64,000 bases of DNA from Geobacter sp. (GTDB lineage Bacteria; Desulfobacterota; Desulfuromonadia; Geobacterales; Pseudopelobacteraceae): the NCBI GenBank assembly GCA_003574895.1, contig PJFB01000008.1, positions 124,001 to 188,000 on the forward strand, given 5' to 3'. Below, in pieces: positions 48,199-56,758 of the stretch (positions are counted from its first letter, which is position 1; each line of letters begins with the position of its first letter). Under the pieces are notes generated by a model that was not told the origin of the DNA, ran no database searches, and saw nothing but the letters and a program-made list of their open reading frames with translations. The position numbers were made by a program, and so were the translations under genes.

Positions 48199-48948
48199 AT
48201 GGAACAATTTATTGAACTGCTCAACCAACTACAGCCACTCAGTCTCATACAGGTTATTTTATGGGGCTTCGCGGGCGCCATGAGCTTCTACTTCAGTTTA
48301 GGCAATGCGCGGGTTTGGACAAGTATCTCCATCGGCTTCTTTCTGGTTTTCCTCAGCCAGGCATACCAGTTGAACCCGTTGGCGGAAAGTTACTACAAAC
48401 TGTCAGCATTCCATTATATTATCGGCACTGTGGCGATCATGGTCATTACACACGGCTTTCTGGAATATTACGTCTTCTGTCGCACTTTCGAGATATCCGG
48501 CAAAAAGGCTGTCGTCTATCTGGTCACGTTTTTGATTCTGGTTGCCTCAGGAATCTTTTTGATAGTCAACCCCGCACCCAGCCCCAACACCATCAGGAAC
48601 ATCAAAATGGTGGAAAACGCCATCTGGGTATTTCTTTCCTTCATGAATATCGAACTGATTCGCAAGATCTACTCGTCCATCAAGGATTCTGCCATTTCCA
48701 AGGGCTTTATCGCCTTCGGTATCGTCTTCCTCTGTATTTTTCTCTGGAAAGGGTCTGAACTCTATCTACAGGTATTTCAATGGGACAAGGAATGGATGGA
48801 AATCGTCACTCTGACAGGTGAAGACAGCGACATTGCACTATATCCAGGCCGGGTCCAGTTCTCACAGATGGTCAGCCAATATGCCGGCCTTCTGTCGTCG
48901 ATCTCAGTCAGCGGGACATTTATTTACCTTTATCGCCTGCTCAAATAA
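48199..48948 (+). CDS. Seven-helix membrane protein, function unknown
   Basis: 249 residues with seven predicted membrane helices (about 15-35, 41-58, 70-92, 105-124, 142-158, 170-190, 226-246) and short loops. A His-Phe-Leu-Glu-Tyr-Tyr segment follows helix 3. No recognisable signature. A Trp-rich loop near 195-215 (WDKEWMEIVTLTGEDSDIAL) could face the periplasm. It follows the two-domain protein gene by 25 bp and precedes the monohaem cytochrome by 54 bp, so an envelope redox or sensor role with them is possible but unproven. Confidence 0.7.
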   Translation: MEQFIELLNQLQPLSLIQVILWGFAGAMSFYFSLGNARVWTSISIGFFLVFLSQAYQLNPLAESYYKLSAFHYIIGTVAIMVITHGFLEYYVFCRTFEISGKKAVVYLVTFLILVASGIFLIVNPAPSPNTIRNIKMVENAIWVFLSFMNIELIRKIYSSIKDSAISKGFIAFGIVFLCIFLWKGSELYLQVFQWDKEWMEIVTLTGEDSDIALYPGRVQFSQMVSQYAGLLSSISVSGTFIYLYRLLK

Positions 48949-49002
48949 TCGCTTTTATATTACCTGCCGAACTTGTGATCAAGTTCTGTGAAGGAGCTTA
49001 TA

Positions 49003-49365
49003 ATGAGAAAACTTTCTGCCATTGCATTGCTTCTTACGATGGTGATTTTTTCCAACGCCGATGCTCGCGTCAAAGTCAAGGGACAGGGTGACAAGATAAA
49101 CTTCGATCCTGACGCCATTGCGCCCGAATTCAGGGCATCATTCGATCTGATGAACAGAAAATGCACCAGGTGCCATACCATGGAGATGGTGGTTACGGCA
49201 GTCCAGACCGGCAGGGCCCCAGTTACCGGGCAACGGTTCGGTAAGCAAGCGGTAAAGGCCTATGGCATCAAGATGCTACGCAGATCCAACACCGATATGA
49301 ACAAGCAGGAGATCAGGAACGTTGTCCTGCTCCTAAATTACCTGTTGGACGAAAATGCCAAATAA
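49003..49365 (+). CDS. Exported monohaem c-type cytochrome
   Basis: 120 residues from ATG 49003, eight bases after AAGGAG. Signal peptide about 1-21 (FSNADA). One haem site CTRCH at Cys54; Met residues at about 60 and 95 could be the sixth ligand. Resembles single-haem periplasmic electron carriers. Third gene of the operon with the two-domain and seven-helix proteins; followed by a strong terminator. Confidence 0.85.
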   Translation: MRKLSAIALLLTMVIFSNADARVKVKGQGDKINFDPDAIAPEFRASFDLMNRKCTRCHTMEMVVTAVQTGRAPVTGQRFGKQAVKAYGIKMLRRSNTDMNKQEIRNVVLLLNYLLDENAK

Positions 49366-49400
49366 AAACGTCACAACAGATTCATAGAAAAACGTCTCTA

Positions 49401-49431
49401 AAAAAACAGCCAATTCGCGGCTGTTTTTTTC
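49401..49431 (+). terminator. Bidirectional terminator after the monohaem cytochrome
   Basis: ACAGCC (49406-49411) pairs with GGCTGT (49419-49424), flanked by six A upstream and seven T downstream. It serves the plus-strand cytochrome operon and the convergent AMIN gene. Confidence 0.85.
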
Positions 49432-49453
49432 TTTTATCATTGAACGAATCAAC

Positions 49454-50449
49454 CTATTCGAAATTTATCCGCAGACCTTTATCCGTTGCTACTATGCTGT
49501 ACTTGGGAACCACTGATTTGGCTGCATCCAGGACAATGCGTACAAAGCCCGGATTAAGGCCCACGCGGGCCTTTGAAACCCCAAACCTGTTGATCATAAC
49601 AACCTTAGCTGTCATAATGAGCTTGGCTCCTTTGATATCGATCGCCAATCGTGATGGCCGTTTGAGCTCCATGGTCCTGAAACCGTGAATGGGACCAGCG
49701 GCCTGCACATCGATGAAGTTATCTCCGATTGTGATACCGCGTATAAGAGGATTAGTGTCGGCAGCAACCGGAAGGTGGGATACTGGTTGGTTGGTAACGG
49801 GAGCCACGGCAAGAGGAGCCGGTTTCGCCGGGGGTAAAGGATCGATTTCTTCAGGTTTGGTAACAGTCGGTGTTCCATGATCCAATGTTTTCTGTTCCGT
49901 AACAATCGGGGACTTGGCACTAGCCTGATCTTTAATCTTTGACGGAGGCGTAGGGGGGCGTATCGTACCTAAATACTCCTCTGAGGTCTGTGCAACTGGT
50001 GGGGCACCGTAATGCTTGCGTCCCGACACTGCGGCAAGATCGCCGGGGCTGCTTTTGAAAGTCACTATCAGCTTCTTTCTGTCGGGGGATGCTGTTACCT
50101 TGGCTTCCGCTTCCGTTGTGAGACTGAATGCAATCCTGCTGACCATTATTCCAGAGATGTGTACCTTATCTACGCTTATGCTGGCTACTGCTCCTTTATT
50201 GACGACAATAAGCGGTTCAACCTTTTCAGGATTTACATTGGCTATATCAACGACAAACCTCGCCTGGCCGGGCGCACCACCATACATATAGGTCATGGAC
50301 ATATTGGCGGTAATCTCCACAGACAGAACGCCATCCTTAGAGTAGGGCCTTACATCCAGGAGCTCAGCACCAAGCACATCTTGTGCACATAATACGCCAT
50401 ACGCACCCAACAAGATTAAAGACAGAACCAATGTCATGCATTTTTTCAT
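49454..50449 (-). CDS. Exported AMIN-domain protein
   Basis: 331 residues from ATG 50449. The upstream ATG in the frame lacks a ribosome site. Signal peptide about 1-28. Two AMIN domains: about 29-115 (LLDVRPYSKDGVLSVEITANM..., RFVVDI) and about 245-331 (IGDNFIDVQAAGPIHGFRTMEL..., RLAIDIKGAK), joined by a Pro-rich linker. AMIN domains direct proteins to the septum or secretin pores in the periplasm. Divergent from the TonB-like gene. Confidence 0.85.
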   Translation of the reverse strand: MKKCMTLVLSLILLGAYGVLCAQDVLGAELLDVRPYSKDGVLSVEITANMSMTYMYGGAPGQARFVVDIANVNPEKVEPLIVVNKGAVASISVDKVHISGIMVSRIAFSLTTEAEAKVTASPDRKKLIVTFKSSPGDLAAVSGRKHYGAPPVAQTSEEYLGTIRPPTPPSKIKDQASAKSPIVTEQKTLDHGTPTVTKPEEIDPLPPAKPAPLAVAPVTNQPVSHLPVAADTNPLIRGITIGDNFIDVQAAGPIHGFRTMELKRPSRLAIDIKGAKLIMTAKVVMINRFGVSKARVGLNPGFVRIVLDAAKSVVPKYSIVATDKGLRINFE

Positions 50450-50535
50450 GCCGACCCCCAATATTGCGCAATCCGCCACTTAAGCACACAGCGACATCGT
50501 AACTTAGCACATATTAAGGATATTCTCAAAAACTT

Positions 50536-51264
50536 ATGGCACCAATGACGTTACATAATTCAAATTCGACAGCATCATCCCAACCAACCAAGACCCTGAG
50601 CATCGCTTTCGGCATATGCCTACTGGTTTCGTTGATAATCCATCTTGCGCCACTTGCAATGCTCATACTGAATGCTCCACCCGTAAAAAACAGCCCCCGG
50701 GTAAGCTTTGTAGACCTCAACAGCTTAAACTTGCCGCCGGTTCCTGCAGAGCCGACAATTTCTGCCCCAAATCGGGTTGCTCCGGAGGAACCGCAAAAGC
50801 AGGAACCATCAACCGATCAAGGTGCCTTAGACAAAAAGATGGCAGCTACTCCTGCCGAAGCAACGCCCCCTGCGATCATGTCCAGCCCCCTCGGACTCGG
50901 CATGGCAAATGGCTACTTCAGTACCCTGGCGGATGGTAAAAGCCTGCGTGACGATATACGCGCTTACTATTTTGATTTATTGGATAAGATCAACGAAAAA
51001 TGGTGGCAAAGGGCGGGTACCCTGAAAGAAACGGCACTACGTGATGGTGTTGTGGAAATACTGATTGGACATGACGGAAAACTTCATGAAGCAAGACTGA
51101 CCTGGAACACCGGATCTCCGGAAGCGGACCGGGCCATAATGGAAGTACTCAACACAGCTGCCCCGTTTCCTCCGCTGCCGGCGAGTTACGAACCGGAACT
51201 ATTCAGGGCACCGCTCAGGATTACCGCTCCTTCGCACCTGCTTAGCATAAAAAACAGCCCTTAA
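50536..51264 (+). CDS. TonB-like energy transducer
   Basis: 242 residues. One N-terminal membrane helix (about 21-46, LSIAFGICLLVSLIIHLAPLA) and a Pro/Ala-rich periplasmic linker (about 50-125). A TonB C-terminal-type domain (about 140-235) has DKINEKWWQRAG..., VEILIGHDGKLHEARLTWNTGSPEADRAIMEVLNTAAPFPPLP. No exbB/exbD gene lies beside it. It may be a stand-alone TolA/TonB-type protein. Its stop is 4 bp from the stop of the convergent TPR gene. Confidence 0.8.
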   Translation: MAPMTLHNSNSTASSQPTKTLSIAFGICLLVSLIIHLAPLAMLILNAPPVKNSPRVSFVDLNSLNLPPVPAEPTISAPNRVAPEEPQKQEPSTDQGALDKKMAATPAEATPPAIMSSPLGLGMANGYFSTLADGKSLRDDIRAYYFDLLDKINEKWWQRAGTLKETALRDGVVEILIGHDGKLHEARLTWNTGSPEADRAIMEVLNTAAPFPPLPASYEPELFRAPLRITAPSHLLSIKNSP

Positions 51265-51267
51265 ACC

Positions 51268-53145
51268 CTATTTGAGGTCGAAACCCTTGAGATCTTCCTC
51301 GGAAAAATCGAGGGTATTGTCAATTCCGGCAGCATCTAGGCGCGAACGAACATCTCGAAAACCGGGATTCACGACATCTATCTCGGCCAACAGCGAAGCA
51401 GCGTCTTCGTTTCGTCCCAGCAATTCACTGGTCAACACCAGTTCATACTTGACCGCGCAGGTATCTTGAAGGCCCAACCCAGGTTGCAACAACGAACGCA
51501 AGAAAACTTCGGCCGAATCGGGATCTCCCTTCTCGCGCAGACAGGCACCTTGGAGGATGAGGCATTCAACCTTACGGGCCGGATCAGCCGCAGCCTGGCG
51601 AAACTCGTTTATGGCCTCGTCAAAGAGTCCCATTTCCTTGAAGGCCAAACCCAGATCATAATGTGACTGGGCATCAGACGTGTCGAGATCGCTGCCGAAC
51701 TTGACTCCTCTCGGGGAATCGGCAATGGAATCAAATATTGCTCCAACCGAATCAAGCCAATTATCTCCCGAAACTCCGATGGCCCCTTCGGCATCAACAT
51801 CATCAAAACCCAGATCCTCATCGATCTCTATTTCGATTTCTATGTCATCTTCTGTCTGGAGATCGTCACCACAAATTGCTTCCATCTGAGTGAAATCAGA
51901 GATATCGTCCAACCCCAAGACTGTTTCTTCGTATTCCATCGTAGCTGGAATTTCGTCATCGTAATCTACTGACTTTTCGGTGAATTCCGACGAAACAGCC
52001 TCTGAGTCTTCAACGTCACTCAGGTCGTCTACAGACTCCGGCTCGGTTTTCTGTGACTGTTCTTTCCCTCTTTTTGTTGAAAGTACGTTCAATGAGGCCA
52101 ATTTGTGATCAAGCTCTTCTGCGTTTTCCACATCGCCTGAAGCCTCGCAGCAACGCTTGAGTCCCTCCAGCAAATCCACATTGATCGGGTCGATATCGGC
52201 AAGACGCTTATATATCTGCACCAAACCGGCGGCAGCCCCACCATTCAAGAGGTCTTGTTCATAGAGTCCCAGCAATGACAAAGCGCCCTTTACGTCTTTT
52301 TCCTCGACAAGGCACTCTATAAGCCCTTGTTTTGCAGCCGCTTCACCTGGAAAGAACTTCAAGTAATGCTGGTAGGCCATCTTGACGCGCTGCGTTTGGT
52401 CCAGCTTTCGGTAGGCAGAAACAATCAGTTCCCAAATTCGCTTGTCATTTGGATTGCTGCGCAATAATGACTGAATGCCGGTTATCGCGTTGGCAGCATT
52501 GCCACTTTCCACCTGCTCGGCCAGCACTTCGAGCATAAACTCGGATTTATCCGGGAAAAGCTGCTGGATACGTGCATTCAACCGAGAAAACGCTGTAGTA
52601 TCGCCCCGTTCTTGCAGGAGTGCTGCCAATCGCCCAAAAGCAGCATATGACTCGTCGTTTTTGCCAACATGGTAATAGGATTCAGCCAATTTGAACTTTA
52701 TGTTTACATTCTGCGGGTCAACAGCCTGCATCTTGTCCAGAATTTTAAGGGCCTCTTCCATATCCGAGGCTTTTTCATAATAATCATAAACCTGCTTGTA
52801 TTCCGCCAGGGCATTTCCAACCAGGCCATGTTTTTCATTGAGTCCGGCCAGCACCAGGGTTATGGTAATATCGTTCGGGAAAAGCTTCTGTACCTGCTTA
52901 TAAACGGCAATTGCTTTCAGATAGAAACCATTGGATGAATACTGTTTGCCAACCTTTTCAAACTCAACGCGAGCATCTTCGAAACGACCGGCCTTTACTA
53001 GAAGATCGGCAAATTTCTGTCGCAGATTCAATGCAGACGCATCAATTGAGAGGATCTGTTCATACGCTTTAATGGCCTTATCCAACTGGCCGCGAAGAAT
53101 CAGTCGCTGAGCCTCTTCTATGAGCTTATCTTTCTTTGAACTCAC
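51268..53145 (-). CDS. Large TPR protein
   Basis: 625 residues with no signal peptide. Tandem TPR-like helices from about 8 to 345 (for example LNLRQKFADLLVKAGRFEDARVEF); a very acidic middle (about 365-450, containing DDIEIEIEIDEDLGFDD); then more TPR units to the C-terminus. A cytoplasmic scaffold for protein-protein contacts. Partners unknown. The adjacent divergent gene is the two-domain paralogue B, and the region is otherwise signalling-like. Confidence 0.8.
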   Translation of the reverse strand: MSSKKDKLIEEAQRLILRGQLDKAIKAYEQILSIDASALNLRQKFADLLVKAGRFEDARVEFEKVGKQYSSNGFYLKAIAVYKQVQKLFPNDITITLVLAGLNEKHGLVGNALAEYKQVYDYYEKASDMEEALKILDKMQAVDPQNVNIKFKLAESYYHVGKNDESYAAFGRLAALLQERGDTTAFSRLNARIQQLFPDKSEFMLEVLAEQVESGNAANAITGIQSLLRSNPNDKRIWELIVSAYRKLDQTQRVKMAYQHYLKFFPGEAAAKQGLIECLVEEKDVKGALSLLGLYEQDLLNGGAAAGLVQIYKRLADIDPINVDLLEGLKRCCEASGDVENAEELDHKLASLNVLSTKRGKEQSQKTEPESVDDLSDVEDSEAVSSEFTEKSVDYDDEIPATMEYEETVLGLDDISDFTQMEAICGDDLQTEDDIEIEIEIDEDLGFDDVDAEGAIGVSGDNWLDSVGAIFDSIADSPRGVKFGSDLDTSDAQSHYDLGLAFKEMGLFDEAINEFRQAAADPARKVECLILQGACLREKGDPDSAEVFLRSLLQPGLGLQDTCAVKYELVLTSELLGRNEDAASLLAEIDVVNPGFRDVRSRLDAAGIDNTLDFSEEDLKGFDLK

Positions 53146-53308
53146 TTAAAAACCTTGCCCTTTCAGAAAAACAGTCCTGCCTTGCGACAACAAAAACCGT
53201 TGATAATTTGAGCAAAGCTACTGCAACCGCCCTGTCATGTCAAGCATAATAACCTGGTTCTATTACGATTTTTATCCTTTGACCACACAAGAATCCCGGC
53301 AAATTGTT

Positions 53309-53337
53309 TTGACACTCCATTGTAATTACAGTATCGT
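53309..53337 (+). promoter_or_regulatory. Promoter of paralogue B
   Basis: TTGACA (53309-53314), 17 bases, TATCGT (53332-53337), about 85 bp before ATG 53422. Confidence 0.5.
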
Positions 53338-53421
53338 AAATTGTTTATTTCTCCAGACAACCACAAATAATCAGCAACAAATTATGCCGGCATCATTAGT
53401 TCTTTTATGGAGGCTGTGGCA

Positions 53422-54381
53422 ATGCATTTCCTGCCCAAGGCAAATCCGCTTTACGAACATATCCCTGCTCAAAAAATCAACATGCCTGATATCCTGACCA
53501 AGCTTGGAAATGGTGGTTTCACCGGCTACCTCAGCCATTCTTTACCTTCATTCGAATCCTGTTGCATCTTTGCCAAAGGTAAACTGATTTGCGTATTCAG
53601 CACCGAAGAAAATCGCGACAAAACAGGGTTTGAAGCAATCTCCCTGTTTTTCGACAAAATCGTTAACAACGGGGGTGAAATCAACATCTACAGAATGACC
53701 GCCGAGCTTGCCATGTGTGTCCACGCCCTGATTCTCGGCGTGCCATTATTCAATGGCGATGAAGTACGGCAGGTCGATATTAAAGCCATGCTGACGCGGC
53801 TTAAAATCCAGCAGTTTAATGGGGTGGTCCATTTTTATACCACTGAGCGCGATGCCGTGATTTTTTACAGGAATGGTCAACCAGTGGGCTTTTATCATGA
53901 TGGTGCAAGCGCTATAGAATCGTCGCCCGAAGAGTCTCGCAAGGTGGCCGCGCTGCCGGGGGCGCGCCTCAAGGTGCTGAGCACCAAACCGATTGAAGAA
54001 CTCATGCAATACGATCTATTGCATATGGTAAATGTTGGCAAGCTTTGGGAAGCTGCTGTAACCCGCAGTTCCGTGCCGCGTGATACAGGGCTCAAGGTTG
54101 CCGAAAACGTAACAAAACTGGAAAATGACAGCAAGCGCCTGTCCGAACTGGTGGAAGACCTTGCTGATGTGGCGGTGGCATATCTTTCTCGCCAAGGACG
54201 GGAGGTCGTGGAAAAACGCCTTGCTGAAGCAGGTGGCAGCACAATACTTTATGACAGTGCTAAAGCCGAAGCATTTCTCGGACTGGTAGAACAGGACGCA
54301 AAAGCCATTGACGACCAAGCTCGCATAGATGAGATGATCGATCTGATGAAATCAGAGGTAGCCGGCCGGCTTGCGGTATGA
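53422..54381 (+). CDS. Two-domain signalling-like protein, paralogue B
   Basis: 319 residues from ATG 53422, after GGAGG. Paralogue of the gene at 47208: same start (MHFLPKANPLYEHIPAQKI versus MFLLPRGNPLFENLAASKL), same two alpha-beta units (LTKLGNGGFTGYLS, VIFYRNGQPVGFYHDGAS) and same C-terminal helices (MVNVGKLWEAAVTR versus VVNLQKIWDTASTR). No catalytic motif seen. Stands alone between TPR and DedA genes, 5 kb from its paralogue. Function unknown. Confidence 0.75.
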   Translation: MHFLPKANPLYEHIPAQKINMPDILTKLGNGGFTGYLSHSLPSFESCCIFAKGKLICVFSTEENRDKTGFEAISLFFDKIVNNGGEINIYRMTAELAMCVHALILGVPLFNGDEVRQVDIKAMLTRLKIQQFNGVVHFYTTERDAVIFYRNGQPVGFYHDGASAIESSPEESRKVAALPGARLKVLSTKPIEELMQYDLLHMVNVGKLWEAAVTRSSVPRDTGLKVAENVTKLENDSKRLSELVEDLADVAVAYLSRQGREVVEKRLAEAGGSTILYDSAKAEAFLGLVEQDAKAIDDQARIDEMIDLMKSEVAGRLAV

Positions 54382-54421
54382 CACCGCCCTTGTCAGACCG
54401 GCCTGCTGATAGGGGCGGATT

Positions 54422-55057
54422 ATGCCGGTTCAGCAACTGCTCAGGGAATATATTGAACTGCATGGTTATTGGGTCATTTTAATCGGCACCTTCCTTGAGG
54501 GGGAGGCAATACTGATTATGGCCGGATTTCTGGCCTTCGAAGGGTATCTGAATATAGTTGGCGTCATCATTACGGCCTTTGCCGGTTCATTCACGGGTGA
54601 CCAGTTTTACTTTTACCTTGGTCATTTCAAAGGCAAAGGCCTATTGCGGCGTTTCCATTCCATTGCCCGCAAATTTCGCGAGGCACTGCGACTTATCGAG
54701 AAATACGGCGTTTTTGTGGCCTTTATCTCCCGTTTCACCTATGGATTCCGGATTGTACTTCCAATCATTCTTGGCGTAACCAATCTCCCGGCGCGGACCT
54801 TCCTCTGGATCAATCTGGTTAGCGCCTTTTGCTGGGCGGTTATATTTTCCCTGGCCGGTTACCTGTTCGGCAAAAGCGCCTCACTCTTTCTGGACGACGT
54901 GGGCAAGTACGAGCAATATCTGATGTTGGCGCTGCTCGGTCTTATCATGGTATTTTGGCTGATACACCTTTACCATGCCTGGAAATTGAAAAAACCATCT
55001 CGGGAGCGGCTCGCCAGAATGCGCACCCTAAAGAAAGCACGGAATGGAAAGCAATGA
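54422..55057 (+). CDS. DedA-family membrane protein
   Basis: 211 residues, about five membrane helices. Family segments FLEGEAILIMAGFLAFEGYL, FAGSFTGDQFYFYLGHFKG and FISRFTYGFRIVLPIILGV are present. DedA proteins are involved in phospholipid or undecaprenyl-phosphate flipping and membrane potential. Its TGA stop overlaps the trmJ ATG, so the two are translationally coupled. Confidence 0.92.
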   Translation: MPVQQLLREYIELHGYWVILIGTFLEGEAILIMAGFLAFEGYLNIVGVIITAFAGSFTGDQFYFYLGHFKGKGLLRRFHSIARKFREALRLIEKYGVFVAFISRFTYGFRIVLPIILGVTNLPARTFLWINLVSAFCWAVIFSLAGYLFGKSASLFLDDVGKYEQYLMLALLGLIMVFWLIHLYHAWKLKKPSRERLARMRTLKKARNGKQ

Positions 55058-55797
55058 ACTCTGCATCTGAAAATATCGCCATTGTTTTGGTGGAACCGCA
55101 GTCTCCGGGGAATATTGGCATGGTCTGCCGCGCCATGAAGAACATGGGATTATCAAGACTGAGGCTGGTAAAAGGTTGTGACCGCTTCCATCCCGAGTCG
55201 CTCAAGTTTGCCGTATCTGCCAGGGATCTATTGGAACAGGCCGAGATCTTTCCGGACCTGGCCTCGGCCTTGGCCGACAGCACGCTGACCATCGGCACCA
55301 CCCGGAGGCACGGAAAATATCGCCAGGAGATCCTGTCTCCAGTGGAGGTTGCTACCCGTCTCAGGGAGCAGGCCGGGCCTGATTGCCGGGCCGCCCTTGT
55401 CTTCGGGCGAGAGGACAACGGCCTGACAACCGATGAACTCTCACTCTGTCGTTGGCATGCCACCATCCCCTCGGCCGAGGCCTATGGTTCACTCAACCTG
55501 GCGCAATCGGTGCTGCTGTTCTGCTATGAACTGGGCAAAGCAGGCGAATTTGTCGGAGGGGGCCGGACCATTCAGATGGCCACCTCCACGGAGATGGAAT
55601 CGTTGTTCAGCCAGATGGGGGCATGCCTGTTCAAGATCGGCTTCCTGAATGAGCAGAACCCTGAGCATATCATGCGCTCACTACGCAGAATCTTTTTCCG
55701 GGCCGAACTGGACAACCGAGAGATCTCCATCCTGCGCGGGATGCTGACCCAGATCGACTGGGCCAGCAGTGGCTTCGACGGCAGAAAGCGCCCATGA
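55054..55797 (+). CDS. trmJ: tRNA (cytidine/uridine-2'-O-)-methyltransferase TrmJ
   Basis: Methylates the 2'-OH of nucleotide 32 of tRNA. 247 residues from ATG 55054. The frame is open farther upstream, but that part lies inside dedA. SPOUT fold: IVLVEPQSPGNIGMVCRAMKNM at the N-terminus, knot region RAALVFGREDNGLTTDEL and SAEAYGSLNLAQSVLLFCYEL. The start overlaps the dedA stop and its own stop overlaps the next ATG, a tight three-gene unit. Confidence 0.94.
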   Translation: MNSASENIAIVLVEPQSPGNIGMVCRAMKNMGLSRLRLVKGCDRFHPESLKFAVSARDLLEQAEIFPDLASALADSTLTIGTTRRHGKYRQEILSPVEVATRLREQAGPDCRAALVFGREDNGLTTDELSLCRWHATIPSAEAYGSLNLAQSVLLFCYELGKAGEFVGGGRTIQMATSTEMESLFSQMGACLFKIGFLNEQNPEHIMRSLRRIFFRAELDNREISILRGMLTQIDWASSGFDGRKRP

Positions 55798-56051
55798 ACG
55801 CCACCCATCTCGGACTCTTGGCAGGCACCCTGACCAGCATTGCAGCCATACCCCAGGTTGCAAAAACCGTGCGGACCCGCCATGCCAGGGATATCTCCAT
55901 CTGGCAACCTCTGTTGCTTGCAATCGGTGTGGCGCTTTGGCTTGCCTATGGCATCGTGCTGGGCGACCAGCCCCTTATCCTCTCTAACATCATCCCCCTC
56001 GTCTGTAATGCCTGGCTTGTCGTGCTGAAAATGCGCTGGAAAGAGGTATAA
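55794..56051 (+). CDS. SemiSWEET-type sugar transporter
   Basis: 85 residues with three membrane helices, the half-size of eukaryotic SWEET. The helix 1-2 segment IAAIPQVAKTVRTRHARDIS carries the PQ motif typical of these sugar transporters, and a family Asn lies in the third helix (NIIPLVCNAWLVVL). Acts as a dimer. Its ATG overlaps the trmJ TGA. Confidence 0.9.
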   Translation: MNATHLGLLAGTLTSIAAIPQVAKTVRTRHARDISIWQPLLLAIGVALWLAYGIVLGDQPLILSNIIPLVCNAWLVVLKMRWKEV

Positions 56052-56164
56052 TGATTTATCAACGCAACTTTTACTGACGCAACAGATAAAACACAGGACA
56101 GCTCTTTCAGAACAACAACTTTTCCCAGGCGATTTGATTAAAATCCAAAAGCAAATCAACCAAG

Positions 56165-56192
56165 TTGACATTTATTAATTTAAGATTAATAT
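56165..56192 (+). promoter_or_regulatory. Promoter of the FecR-OmpA-CHASE2 module
   Basis: TTGACA (56165-56170), 16 bases, TAATAT (56187-56192), 48 bp before the FecR-like ATG. Confidence 0.55.
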
Positions 56193-56239
56193 TAGCTCCA
56201 TATTTTCGTGTGTCTCAAGTCAAGCTAGGGTAATTATTC

Positions 56240-56689
56240 ATGCGATCTTGCTTGCTGATAATTTTTGCACTGATTCTCGTTCTGTTCCGCAATCTGCCAT
56301 GCATGGCGGCAAATCCGGATCATGTTGGGGTCGTAAAAACCATGGCTGGCGATGTCGAGATTTCGAGAAAGGGAATCCAGTTAAAGGCACAGGCGAACAT
56401 GAGACTCCTGAAGGGGGATCAAATAATGACAGGTAATAATGGCAAAGTTGGAATGATATTCGAGGACGATACCGTCATCTCAATTGGCCCAAACAGTAAG
56501 ATTGTTATAGAAGATTTCATGTTCCAGCCGAATGAAAAAAAACTGTCTTTCGTTGCCAGGATTATCCAAGGCACTGTGTCCTATCTATCCGGTCAAATTG
56601 CAAAACTTGCCCCGAGTCTTGTGCGGATAGAGACACCACATGCAACGATTGGGATGAGAGGGACCCACATTCTGGTAAAAGTCGATTGA
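56240..56689 (+). CDS. Exported FecR-domain protein
   Basis: 149 residues, signal peptide about 1-24. FecR-type fold: GVVKTMAGDVEISRKG, LLKGDQIMTGNNGKVGMIFEDDTVISIGPNSKI and RIETPHATIGMRGTHILVKV. These periplasmic domains are found next to CHASE2 receptors in several lineages and are thought to bind a peptidoglycan or protein signal. First gene of the module, followed at 69 bp by an OmpA-like lipoprotein gene. Confidence 0.88.
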   Translation: MRSCLLIIFALILVLFRNLPCMAANPDHVGVVKTMAGDVEISRKGIQLKAQANMRLLKGDQIMTGNNGKVGMIFEDDTVISIGPNSKIVIEDFMFQPNEKKLSFVARIIQGTVSYLSGQIAKLAPSLVRIETPHATIGMRGTHILVKVD

Positions 56690-56758
56690 ATAAGTTTCCC
56701 CTGAATGTGGCTGGCACATTTCTGTCAGATGATTGTAAAACAGAGGAGGAAATAATCG

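Noticed and set aside
53146-53421. GCAAAGCTACTGCAACC resembling part of a GEMM riboswitch
   Set aside because: Only a short fragment matches; the upstream P1 arm, tetraloop and closing stem are absent.
54829-55053. 75-codon N-terminal extension of trmJ
   Set aside because: It lies within dedA in another frame; ATG 55054 gives the family start and overlaps the dedA stop.
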